Assembly (NCBI GenBank): GCA_001692895.1
Contig: KV748211.1
Coordinates: forward strand, 1,116,001-1,180,000
Length of the DNA stretch: 64,000 nucleotides
From: Cenococcum geophilum 1.58
Taxonomy: Eukaryota > Ascomycota > Dothideomycetes > Gloniales > Gloniaceae
Direction of reading: 5' to 3'
Positions 34,280-45,106 of the stretch are shown in pieces. The position numbers were made by a program, and so were the translations under genes. Below the pieces are notes generated by a model, which saw only the letters and a list, made by a program, of their open reading frames with translations, was not told the origin of the DNA and did no database searches. Position 1 is the first letter of the stretch. Each line of letters opens with the position of its first letter.

Positions 34280-35160
34280 ATAAATATACTACTTCTACCT
34301 ACAAGATAACTGGGAAAAGTGGCTACCTTTAGCTAAGTTTACTATAAATAATATAAGAATTAAATTAATAGGCGTAACACTGTTCTATATAACCTACGGA
34401 TAAAACCCTTAACTTAGATTTAAATTATAATTTAAAATTAATACAACAGGACCTATAATTAAGAGGATTTAACTAATTAACGTGTATAACTTTGCTAATT
34501 AAATAAAGTAGTTAACGGAACTATTATAAAGTAAATTAGCGTATACTTAAACAGTATAGAAATAGTATATAAATAAAGGATAAGCTTCTGTATAGGACTT
34601 TAAGGAAGGTAATATAGTTTACCTAAATATACAAAACCTAAAGACTTAACGACCCTTAAAGAAACTAGACTGGAAGTTTGCAGGCCTATACTAAATTAAG
34701 AAGAAACTAAGCCTATACACTTATAAGCTTAAACTGCTAACTAAGATAAAAATACATCTAATGCTTTACGTAAACTTACTATAACCTTTAAAAGGTAAAC
34801 CTTTAACTTACGAAGTGCCGCTACTGCCTCCTATAATTGTTAATAATAGTAATAGTTTTTACTTTATTAACTTAATTAATAATATATAATAGAAAACACG
34901 ATCTAAATAATTTAAACTTCTTATTAAGTAGGAAGGATATAAAATATAAACCTAGGAAACCTATAACCAGATTAAGGCCAATATGCCTTAGTAAAAGAAT
35001 TCTATAAGGACTATCCTTTGCGGCCTACTTTAGCTAGATAAATATAATATAAAGGTAAATAACTGCTACCTAATATAAATATATAAAATATAATAGCAGG
35101 AAGCTTAAAATTAAAAAGAACTTAAAATATATTATGACGTTTATAATACAATTATATAAC
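34280..35160 (+). pseudogene. pol: Gypsy-B integrase C-terminus and chromodomain
   Basis: Resumes the integrase frame after piggyBac: YYFYLxDNWEKWLPLAKFTI near 34,290-34,350 continues MExYL from 27,100. Later blocks include KEGNIVYLNIQNLKT near 34,600 and a chromodomain-like end, FKLLIKxEGYKIxTxETYNQ near 34,910-34,970, where aromatic and Trp residues have been partly lost. Chromodomains bind methylated histone H3 in known chromoviruses. Confidence 0.78.
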
Positions 35161-35176
35161 ATATAAGATATTAAAG

Positions 35177-35199
35177 AACTTTAACCAGCAGTTAAAGTT
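35177..35199 (+). other. Conserved stem-loop in the Gypsy-B 3' non-coding region
   Basis: Perfect 9-bp arms AACTTTAAC and GTTAAAGTT around a 5-nt loop CAGCA, followed by GTCTAATTAGTTAGAT. The same block, in the same orientation relative to coding, occurs in Gypsy-D at 48,711-48,733. Confidence 0.75.
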
Positions 35200-35423
35200 G
35201 TCTAATTAGTTAGATTTGCCTTACTAAGACCCTATAAAGATATTAGTTTAGCTTACTACCTTAACTAAGCTAATAGCAATTTTCTATATTAGCCATAGAA
35301 AATCCTAATTAGCCTATTTAATAATTAGAACCGGTAAAACCTTATACCGCTACCTAATGCGAAAATATAACACGCGATAAGTTATAAGTCTTAACCAAAA
35401 TTAAATTATTTAGACTTTTAGCT

Positions 35424-35434
35424 AAAAGGGGGGG
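35424..35434 (+). promoter_or_regulatory. Gypsy-B polypurine tract
   Basis: AAAAGGGGGGG lies four bases before the 3' LTR, the expected plus-strand primer position. Confidence 0.8.
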
Positions 35435-35438
35435 TACC

Positions 35439-35661
35439 ATAACGGGACTAGCCTAGTTATAGTAGGAATGTCTTAGTAAAACACTTAATAGATAAATTCC
35501 GACGCTTTAACCAAATTTTACTAAATTCTGCTAGCTTAATCGACTTCTACTAAATTTTATTAGATTAATTGAATTTTACTAAAGTCCGTTAAAGACCGCG
35601 TGCGTATATGCGCACGTATTAACCACCAAGCCCCTAACTATTTAATTATATAATTCTCTTA
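35439..35661 (+). repeat. Gypsy-B 3' LTR
   Basis: Matches 15,897-16,120 with transition differences. The first two bases read CA instead of TG, so the exact left edge is uncertain by a base or two. Confidence 0.85.
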
Positions 35662-35666
35662 GAATC

Positions 35667-35693
35667 TAATATAATAATAATAATAATAATAAT
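35667..35693. repeat. (ATA/TAA)n microsatellite, probable LINE tail
   Basis: About nine trinucleotide units. Read on the minus strand it is (ATT)n at the 3' end of the LINE described next, where non-LTR elements often carry a short simple repeat. Confidence 0.7.
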
Positions 35694-35829
35694 TCATTGC
35701 TTAACGTCCGATTTAGATCCCTATTAGGCCCACGCGGACTACTCCTTATTTATATATAGGGAGAAAACTCTATTTAAGAAAAATGAGAAAACCCNNTAAT
35801 CCATCTCCCCGCCTTTTGGGACTCGCCTA

Positions 35830-38800
35830 CTTAGCGCCTATAAGTCGCCTATAGTGCTCTACTACCTTACTATTTAACCTCCTTAGGAACTACTGCTGCC
35901 GTAATAAGCCTACGGACGCGCTAGTATTATAAACTATTACTCTACTACTATAGAGTTACTAGGGGGCACCTACTGCTCGCCCCCTTGCCTTCTATTACTA
36001 TTTCCCTTGCAACCCGGAACTAATTTAGCACATTTTAACTAATAAGCCACTGGGTAACCGCCTTAAGGCCTTTTTATATTGAGAGTAGTGTATTATAGTT
36101 CTCTATGCCAGCTACTAAGAGCATTATTTCTTAATTAGTGCGTAGGGGGCATAGCAGTATTACGTGTTTTGGTGTCTGTCTTAGCTAGCTATATTTATAT
36201 CTCGGGCTACTTACTAGGATACCTACCTAGTAAAGCTAATCTTTTAGTCCTATTATTCCTGTTCTTAAGAGTATTGCTATTATATTTTCTGCCTTTATTA
36301 GGCCTTCTTGGAGCCCTTAGGTATTTACCCCCTATGGCGTTAACTATGCTATAGCTTAGGTTTGTCTTACCTAAGTTAGCCTCTGTACCTTCGACTCCTA
36401 TTTACCTTTTTAGCGTTGGTCTAACTAGTATTATATTACGGTAGATAGTTTCCTAGCATTCTTGCGTGTTTTACTTTAGCTCCTTTCTCTGTCTTGCTAT
36501 TATCTTTGCTAACCTCTTATATGTCTTCCTTCCTTCTCTATATAGGCCTGGGCCCTAAAGCGGCACTATTCTTCTTCTGCTTTCTTTACCTGTTTCTCTA
36601 ATATCTCTTCCCTATTTTAGAGTTGTTGGTTTATTCTCCTATAGGGCACCCTAGGGTCCCTCCATAGTTTACTTAGGCGTGTCTTAATGTACTTTATAAT
36701 ATTAGAGTTATGTTTATTTTACGTCCTTTATATTGCAGCGGCTTTAATATGTAACTATAGGGGGGGAATATTAGATTCCTTTTTAAGCAGTGCTGTGGCC
36801 GTTTGCTTGTACCCGCCTATAATACTTTAAAGGCAGGTAGTTTGGACCTTTTAAAGTAGTTTAAGGAGTAATTTAGGGGGGCCCTTTTTAGTTTCTCTAA
36901 TGGCCCAAATACTGGATCTATATATTATGGTTGGCCGGACAACTGCTATATATAGTAGGCGTGACCTCTAGAAGCATAGACCCTATATAGAGTTAACAAT
37001 CCTAGATAAAGCGATAAACTATACTTAGCCTTTATGGGCCGCTTACGCCGTATATACGCTCCACCGGAGCTTGCTGTCTACCTATACTTTTAATACCCTT
37101 AGGCCCTAAACTGGTTAACCCCTAAAGCCTTAAATGCGAATTATATGCTAAAGATCTGTAGATTGGTTACGTTTTCTTATAAAATGGATTAGCTAGTATT
37201 TCTCTAGTAAGAATTGGACTCTATAACGTTTTGCCTATTCTATATAAGTATTATAAGCTTTCTCTAGTGTTCTGTAATTCTTTGCGGCTGTTGGCCCGTA
37301 TATAATTAGGTTTATATTGTTAACAAAGCCTATCCCCTAGGTCGCCCCTTTCTTAAAGGAGTTAAGTAGGTTGCTTATAAAGAAAAGGAAGAGTATAGGC
37401 GAGAGGGGTGATCTTTATAGTATTTCTATTATAACTGCGATAGGGGGGCTTTAGTATCCGCTAAAGACTAGTAAAGTTTCTTTCTGGCCTATAAACCCTT
37501 AGACAAATTATATAATCCATTTTAGGAAGCCCTTTGCCCTAAGGATATATAGGAGACGCTCGTAGGGTATATTGTTGTAGGCACCACTAATGTCTAGGCT
37601 AAGCATTAATACTATAAAGTCCTTTCGTATCGCCTATGTAGATTTAATAGTAGCAGCAAGTAGCGTAAGTGCTAATAGTATTAAGCGGTTCTTTCTTGCC
37701 CCTATTTGGCTTTGTGGTAATAGGGCGTGTTCCTTTACTATATCTGCTATGCGTTTCGCTATTACCCTTTCTAAGATCTTGCTAAGGGTGTTTTTTAAGG
37801 CAATAGGGCGGTAGCTTCCTGGGATTAAGTAATCTACTTTACCTTCTTTTTGTAGGACAACTGTTGTTATAGATCTTCCGAGTTACGGGTAGTAGCCTAT
37901 AGTAAAGTATACTCTAGCTATATCTGCAAGCTAAGGTGCTATAAGTGGCCTATAGGTTTTTAGGGCCTTATTTAGAATCCTATCTAGTTCTAGTACTATA
38001 TTGTTTAAAAGGCGGCTAATAGTTCTAGCTATTTCCTCTATTGTTATATTGCTGTCGACCCGTAGGCAAGTCACTGGTGTTTTGCCTGTAATATTACTGA
38101 GGTCTACTAGAGCTGGTTAGGGGAAGAACCTTTCTATAAGGATCTTTGCCTTCTTATTGTTGTTATTTATGGCCTATAATTCTCCTGCTCTTCGTAGGGG
38201 TGGTAGGTGTAGGTCTTCTGCTAGGCGCCCTGCCTTTTTTTTTTACCTATTTTACTATAGCCTAAAGGCCCTTATTATAGGGGAGGCTCGAGTTAGAAGT
38301 ATGCTTATTTATAAACCGTCTCTAGTTATTCCTTACTTCTTTTTTTAGGGTATTCTTTAACTAGTTTCTTATGTCTTTATATTATCTCTTATCTTTAGGG
38401 TTGTAGCTACTTATATATTTCCTTTTTACTTATTATTAGCTGGTAACTAGAACTGCGTATTATATAGACTATATATGTCGCGTATAGGGGCCCGGTTTTA
38501 AGATTGGGCAGTGCTCTTTTAGCCTATTTTTAATTACTGCCTAGATCCTTTCTAGTCTTCGGTTGATTTTCTTAGGAGTGGCTAATAAGCCTTGCTTATT
38601 TGGTATTGGGTAGATTTCTTCTAGGTTTTAGAGTTGTTATTTAACTATATTAAGGAAACTGTCTATCTTAAGCTTCCTTATTACGTATCTTTTTCTATTT
38701 AGTTGCGCTTTAGTATCTAGGTCTAGCTATATCTGGATAGGGATATAGTCTAGGGTAAGTGCCTATTCTTCTTCGGGGTTATACCTTTTAAGTCTTTAGT

Positions 38801-39420
38801 ATAGGCCTTCGTTTATAAATGTAAGGTTAATTATACTTCTGGTAGTGCCTCGTTGCTATATAATTACTTCTAGGGGGGTGGCTAGCTTAAGGCCCCAGAT
38901 ATCTATAGCTCTTAGTAGGTACTCTGACTATTAATCTGCAGCAATATAGATACCCCTCTACCGTGGGTAGTAGAGGTTTATATCTTCTAATAGGATAGAC
39001 TCTATACCTTTGGTTTCTAGTAAGCTTATTACTAATATAATATTCTCTGTTTATAGGACCCCTTTAACCCTAGGGTTATATATATTAATAATTTGTACCA
39101 GTCCCCTATATATTTAGATTATTATAACTATAATATCTAGGTTAACTGCCTGCCATAACTATAAGGATAGGCTAATAGCCTTGCTAATCATAAAGCATAC
39201 ATATATAGCTGCTTTTGGTTCGTATAGGAGCTGGAATCCTTAGGGGCAGTATATTAATTATATAAAGGTATTGTAATATAGTTCTTATATAGTAAGGATA
39301 TAGTATTTCTCTAGGTCTAGACTATCTAGTAGGGGCCTTGCAAGGTGGTGGTTTATATTGCCGTAGTTATACTATATAATGGATAGGTAGCGGACCCCCG
39401 GCAAAGGTCCTTTAACTCTC
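35830..39420 (-). pseudogene. LINE ORF2: endonuclease and reverse transcriptase
   Basis: From the 5' side on the minus strand: endonuclease start YNYGNINHHLARPLLDSLDL near 39,350; RT block VLMLSLDISGAYNNIPYERL near 37,580; SPLSPILFLFFISNLLNSF near 37,390; GFVNNINLIIYG near 37,310-37,350, where the catalytic F-A/V-D-D reads FVNN; VLGVQVDSKLRWSVYIRR near 37,070; and near the C-terminus LRQTPKHVILLCP near 36,120-36,160, a Cys/His finger found at the end of fungal Tad-like ORF2 proteins. Two N bases at 35,795-35,796 lie just beyond. Many stops; inactive. Confidence 0.83.
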
Positions 39421-39559
39421 CTTTATTCCTTACTTCTTTTATTTCTACTTTCTCTAGGATATTTAGAGCTTCTATCTCTTATATCTACACCCTAGTTACT
39501 ACTTATTTTATATAAAGCTTTCCATTCCCATATTTTATATTTCTATTAGCGCTTCTATA

Positions 39560-40749
39560 TCTAAATCTATTATTATTACCGGTTCTTCCCCTATTCTTAC
39601 TGGTCGGCTATATACCCTTTATAGGTCGGCTGCGAATGTTATATTTGCCGCATTAAGTCTAATTCTTAATTATCCTGGTCTTAAGCCTACTATTACTGTC
39701 TATAGGGGTCTTCCTACGGGGCGTCCTCTTCCTTATATCCCCTATAACCCTTATATCCCTAATTAGTCTAGTGATATCGCACGGCGTCGCTTCTAGCCCG
39801 TTAAGGCTTAGGTAGGTAGTTATATATTAGCTAGTAATATAGTAGAGTTTAATATACCTATTTATTTAGGCCTCTACCCCAGTTTTCTAGTGCTTTGGTC
39901 CTAAACTATAAGCAATTAGCTGCCACTACTAATTGCGGGGAATTTTACCAGTTCTTTTAGATATCTTATAACGGTATTACCCAAGTACCAGTCTACCCCC
40001 CAGTAGTTTGTATAAGAGTTTCCTCCTAAAGTTAGTACGCTTTTATACGGCTTAGGAGCCTTCTATAGCCTCTAGTTTTACGCCTTCTTTATTATTTCCG
40101 CCGGTATAGGTATAAGCTGCTGTTTCTAGGGGTTGTAACTCCTATCTTCGCGCCTACTAACGTAATCCTACGGAGGCGTCGTAGCTGCATCCTGTAATAT
40201 AGTTAGGTATACCTTCTACGGACGAGGCTAAGCCACTGCCTCTCCCACCTAAGTAACTCCTATTTGCTTCTTAAGTATATCTTACTAGTAAGCCGCCCTA
40301 AAGGCGAACGGTTCCGTCTATTAATATACTAATACGCGTATCCGTTCTCTTAAGCTATATAATAGTCTCTCCGGCTAGGGTATAATCCTACCTACCTACT
40401 AGGTGTACTAAAGGTTAGAGCCTAGTTAAGGAATAAGGTCCTTAGAGCTAGTAGTAGCTACTACGTACTACGCCCTATAGGAAGCTAGTAGTAATATAGG
40501 GGCGTAATACCCTATATACTACTAGTTCCCGTTTCGCGTTACCTATAAGAGTTTCCTTATAATAGGCCGACTATATCTTATAGGAGGGGGGCTATAGAGA
40601 CCAGGTCCCGCACCAGGCGACCTACTTTCCCCCCTCCTACTAACTAAGCTTATATCCCCCCTTTTTATAAGCTGGCCTATATCTCTAACTATTAAGTCCT
40701 TATCTAACTGGCCTATATTTCCCCTATAGCCTCCCCCATATATATACAT
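39560..40749 (-). pseudogene. LINE ORF1 (gag-like), degraded
   Basis: An ATG at 40,749 opens a minus-strand frame that, allowing RIP stops, stays protein-like to about 39,560. Recognisable text includes TEPFAFRAAY and QIGVT near 40,300-40,250, IPAEIIKKA near 40,100 and LGNTVIRYLKELVKFPAI near 39,970. Position upstream of ORF2 in the same strand supports ORF1. No zinc knuckle is clear. Confidence 0.55.
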
Positions 40750-41215
40750 TAGGTTACGTATACCACGCCTATTAAGACCCTCCTATAAGTCGCCTTATGC
40801 ATATACACATTAGGTTACGTACATTACACCTATTAAAACCCTCCTATAAGTCGCCTATAAGTCAACCGTGAGTTAACTATAAGTCGACTATAAGTTAAAC
40901 GCTATAGGGCCATTAAAGCTAGCCTGTGTTTCCGCTGCCTAGAGCTTTACCTATATTTCCACCTCGTTAAGCCATCTGGTCGCCGTCCGGTCGCCGTCGC
41001 GTTGCCATTACGTCGCTAGCGCGTCGCCATCATCTAGGTCGCGCGTACTACGCCTATTAAGACCCTCTTCTAAGTCACTTAGGTATACTAGATACTAAAT
41101 AGGCCCTTATAAAGGGGCCTTAATAAGTTCTTTAGGTAGGGCCTTAATAAGTTCTTTATGGTGGCCTTGGGGCCTTAATAAGTTTTATATAAAGTATTTA
41201 TAACGTATTAACCTT
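40750..41215. repeat. Repeat-rich leader of the LINE
   Basis: Two copies of a roughly 60-bp unit with ATTAGGTTACGTA...CCTATTAA and CCCTCCTATAAGTCGCC lie at about 40,747-40,860, followed by short GTCGCC-type repeats near 40,975-41,030 and three units of GGCCTTAATAAGTTCTTT at 41,115-41,195. This is consistent with an internal-promoter leader of a LINE but could be independent satellite sequence. Confidence 0.6.
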
Positions 41216-41352
41216 AACAAGTTCTTATAAAAAGAGGTTCCCTATACCCTCGCCGTATCCTCTTGGTCTTAGAGCTAGTGTAAGCCTAAGGGTGTCCTAT
41301 CGTACGCCTAGGGCGCGTTTATGTTAACTAGCTAAATAAGGCTAGTTTCGGG

Positions 41353-41369
41353 CCTGGCTGTAAGCCAGG
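41353..41369. other. Short perfect hairpin
   Basis: CCTGGCT, loop GTA, AGCCAGG. It lies in a locally GC-rich patch (41,280-41,660) that lacks the surrounding RIP signature. Confidence 0.6.
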
Positions 41370-41508
41370 TAGTTATACGTCGGGCGGTTTTTATATCCTA
41401 GTTTCCCTTAATAGCCCCCCTAGATGGTATAGCAGGAGCCCTAAGCGGGGGCAGTAGGACTCCTAGTGTTATTAAGGGCGATATACGCGTCGCAGGCTCA
41501 ACACCACA

Positions 41509-41545
41509 GAGTCGCAACACCAGCGCGCTGCGCGCGCTGCGACGG
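41509..41545. other. GC-rich extended palindrome
   Basis: The core AGCGCGC, loop TGC, GCGCGCT at 41,522-41,538 is flanked by outer arms GTCGCA and TGCGAC, giving an extended cruciform-capable sequence. It is made almost only of CpG steps with few CpA sites, so RIP has little to act on here. Confidence 0.65.
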
Positions 41546-41639
41546 CTCTCCTCTATTACCTCTGCACTTAGCCATCATAAGGAATGATTTCCCGATAATG
41601 TTTCCACCCGCGGTAACGTGGACGCGTGTAGTAGGGCTT

Positions 41640-44340
41640 TGCGGGCAAGAATCTAATATAAAGGGGCAGGCTTATTTTAAAAGGAATACTCTTCTTTAAA
41701 GGACCTTCTAGGGCTTATTAAAGATATTAGCTAGCTCTACTAACTACCTAATACTCTAAATACTTTAAAGAAGAGGATATAGGAGTAAATACCTTTTCTA
41801 AAAATGCGGAAAATAGAGCTTATAGTAAACCGCCCTAAGCTCCTAACCAGATTAAGGCCAACAGAAACTATAGTGTTTTTTAATACTATTCACCTTATAA
41901 AAACAATGCTTATAATTTTAGATCTCTTAAATAAAATATATTAAGGAATAATGCATTTTATAGATAAACCTACTAAGCTTTACTATTCTTTAGCTTAGGG
42001 TTTCTTGGTAAAAATAATATCTAAAGAGTTTATAAAATATGCTAACGGTCTACCAATTCTACCTTCTAACTTTATTTATTTTAAATGTTTAGAGATAGAT
42101 TGCCTATATTATACCGCGAATTTAAATCATATGGGCCGTGTTCTTTGTATTGGACGGAATTATACTAGCTATAGTTCTCTATACCGGAAAGGAGAGATTC
42201 TTATTTTTATATAATAGGTACTAAAAAGAAAAGAGCTTCCCTCCTAATACCTTAATACAGTATTATCTCTAAATGCACCTCTTTAATCCATTAAGTTGTT
42301 CCTTATTAAAAAAGGTAATATTTTATTATAAGAGGACTAGGTGTAAGCTATTAAACCTAATATTTACCTAGACTACGACTATTCTGCTACTAGAGCTTAG
42401 TATATTACTAAGCGGCCTAAAATCTTTCTTATTAGGAATATTATTAATTTATAAACTAATATAATGCAATCGCTAAACTTATCTACGCCTATTCGCGGTA
42501 AACTAGAAATTAAGCATTTTAGATAATAGCATTTAATTTAAAATTTCTAGAAAGGCTAGACTATTTCTGTACCGTTTCTTTATTTTATTAATATATTTAG
42601 GCTATTTAGGAATATATACCGCTTGCTACTAGGGATATATATTACTCCTACCAGTATAAACACCCGTAAAAGAACCTACCGTTAAAACATATTCCTAATC
42701 ACTCTTAGATTATTTAGAAGCTTTTTTTGCCGATATTATTAGTGCGCTTTATTACCTTAGCCGTCTTAACTATAACGTCTATCTAGAAATTAACGGCACT
42801 AAAAAAATTCGTTTATGGGTTTATAATGGCGTTTACTAGAGATATGGCAGCCTTTTAAGGATTTAAAGGCTTAATATCTGCCATAGCTAATTACGGCTAT
42901 AGGTTTTGCCTTACTTATAAGAGCCAGCGTGCAAATCTAGACTTTAATATTATTAAAAACGGCTAGTACCATTACTAGATAATAAACCTTTAATAGTAGG
43001 GCAAAATGCTCTCTAATAAGAGTTAAAGACTAAAGTTTTTCTAGAAAATTGGCATGGCACCGTAACAGACTCCTCTTATTAAGATTGCACCTTACCTAGA
43101 TATTATTCGCTTACGCCCAGGCAACGCCGCTTATTTTAAATATACTAGGCTTATAAAGCAGGCATAATTATTGCTATTCTTAACAAGAAGGGACAAGAGG
43201 CTTATATTAAAGAGCTTTAGTTATAACCGCTCCCTCCTAGCTAGGCTTACCTTTAAAGTCCGATATATTACCTTAAGAGTTACCAAATATTTAAATATGT
43301 ACGAATTTCGGTCCTAATATTACTAATATTAAGAAGATAGCTAAGGGAAGGTTTTATAGAAGCTAATTACCTTTAAGCTATATATATTACTCTTACGCTA
43401 CCCCCCATTAATGCTATTATAAAATACTTTACGCTTATAACCTAAAGCAGCGCTATAATCCTCTTACTATTAATAGCTGGAGAAAACCGGGATTAAATGC
43501 ATTATATTATTAAGAGGGAAAGAAAGGCGTTTTAAGATCTTTTCTATTATGCGTTACTCGCCATAGCGCGGGATAAACAGCGTGGTACTATTCCTGCTAA
43601 TAATAGCATCGCTTTAAGCTAGGCTAGTAGCATTCTAAATATTAAGGAGGATAATAATAGCGAAAGAGTTAAGGGATTAAAAAAAGAAAAGGGTTTTAAG
43701 GCCTTCCTATTCTACCTAAATGTCCACACTAGCCTGCATTACTAGGAGGTTGCCTATAAATATACTACTCCTTAAAATGTTACTACGTTTATAGGTAAAG
43801 ACGTTTACCAGTATATATTTCTAGTTCTTCCGCTTATTTAGAAAGCCGCAACCTAATATATATTATCTCTCTAGCGGATTTAAAAAGGATATAACATTTA
43901 CAAATTTTTAATAAGTTTGCGAGGTATTACTGCTCTAGAAGAATATCTGCTAAATAATACAGTTTTTGGTTTTTAGTGCTTTTAAAGATTCCCATCTAGA
44001 ATCTACCAGAATGGTGCAGTACCTAAACGCTAAATACCTAACCCTACTAGCCCGTATCTTACCGAAATCTAAGTAGACAGACACCGACTTAAATAAGTTT
44101 AATCTATTTAGAGTTGCAAGCAACAAATCTTATATTTATACTACGGTTTATAATAGAATTTATAAAGACGTTTGCGATAGGAATAAAGAGATATACTCTA
44201 GTCTAAAGAAGCTAGCCCTAATATACCTTTTTATAGTACTGCTAAGAGCTACCTATACTTATAATTATAACTTAATAGATCTAGTTCGGTTAGGAAAGAT
44301 AGTATTTGTCTAGGTTTAGTAATTATTGTTTACAGATCTA
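41640..44340 (+). pseudogene. Transposase-like remnant, possibly CACTA/Tnp2-related
   Basis: Plus-strand frames switch several times but give connected protein-like segments: ISVPFLYFINIFRLFRNIYR then LLGIYITPTSINTRKRTYR (42,550-42,680); VYLEINGTKKIRLWVYNGV (42,780-42,835); and in another frame FIMAFTRDMAAF and RANLDFNIIKNG (42,810-42,965). The arrangement resembles fungal CACTA-like transposases, in which an ITP-N-RERTRR-like block is followed by GDM and NLD-RYH motifs. I am recalling this pattern rather than matching a profile, so the family is tentative. A clear open segment at 42,005-42,214 (IGRNYTSYSSLYRKGEILIF) lies upstream. No termini identified. Confidence 0.4.
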
Positions 44341-45106
44341 TAGGTTATTTTTTTTATTCTTATTACTATTTCTTTCTTAGGAATACCAACTTATTGTTTA
44401 TTTTAGATTAACCAAGCACTGCCTAGGTTTTTAACCTAGGAATTTCGTTATAGTGTAAGGGGAAAGGATTGGTTTAGTAAAACATATTTTTATTTATAAG
44501 CTTTTAAATTAGTAGCGCGCTTTTATAGTTTTAGATATAATAGATAATTAATAGTCTAAGGAGGATAAGATACTTAGACTTCCTATTCTTTATCTTTTGC
44601 ATTTATCCCTTATTATTAGCTTACCTACTCTTAGGGTAAGGCAGTTATTTATTACGCCTTTATTCTTAAAGCGTTTAATCAATTGCTACTAGGATAGTAT
44701 TTAGTTTATATAGCCGGGACTAGGGTTATAGTTACAGTTACGGCTTTGTGTTAGGCGTTTACTTATAGACCGCTTTAAGCACTATAGTTTTGGCATTTAT
44801 AGGTTTGCATCTTATAATTATTAAAAGTGCGTAAAATATATACTTAAAGTTATTTAAGCTTTACTTTTATTTATTTCTAAGGTTTTAATATAAGTATATC
44901 TTACTTTACTTTAATTTATTTTTATACCATTAAATTAAGTTTATTTTAGGGCTAGCCAGCTTACTTAAGATGCTATTTAAAGTGTTGTAAAAGAGTAATG
45001 GAGCGACCGCAATAACTAGGAGAGGTAGGGTAGTAAATATAATTATAAAGGTTTCTTTTTATCGCGATTACTTAATATACATAAATTCCTACTTTAATCT
45101 ATTATC
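44341..45106. other. Spacer, no gene seen
   Basis: T-rich degraded sequence between two decayed frames. A purine-rich string with GAGAGGTAGGGTAG near 45,020 resembles the start of the 3.8-kb tandem unit (GAGAGGTAGGGGG), but the match is too short to call. Confidence 0.4.

Larger units (their letters stand above)
15897..35661 (+). mobile_element. Gypsy-B, Ty3/gypsy chromovirus, carrying nested insertions
   Basis: A complete but RIP-saturated element lies between LTRs of about 224 bp (15,897-16,120 and about 35,439-35,661). Its internal frame is split by Copia-A (18,766-25,445) and by a piggyBac element (27,117-34,279). Removing these rejoins RT and integrase in order. Left flank TCTAG (15,892-15,896) and right flank TCTAA (35,665-35,669) are a plausible target duplication after one G to A change, though the exact LTR end is blurred. 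A polypurine tract sits beside the 3' LTR. Confidence 0.88.
35694..41300 (-). mobile_element. Tad1-like LINE (non-LTR retrotransposon)
   Basis: Minus-strand element with ORF1, then an apurinic-type endonuclease plus RT ORF2, then a simple-repeat tail. It has no LTRs. The right (5') limit is placed after a repeat-rich leader at about 41,215-41,300 and is approximate. RIP-type stops occur throughout. Confidence 0.78.

Noticed and set aside
34965-34985. A 17-base match between Gypsy-B (near 34,967) and 41,855
   Set aside because: Similarity does not extend beyond the short word, so no shared element is supported.
36169-38348. Hydrophobic plus-strand open frames that look like membrane proteins
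   Set aside because: They lie opposite LINE ORF2, whose RT motifs are clear on the minus strand; Leu/Tyr-rich text is typical of antisense AT-rich sequence.
41466-41699. 77-codon plus-strand open frame in the GC-rich island
   Set aside because: No domain, and it spans a palindrome; GC-rich sequence is open by composition.
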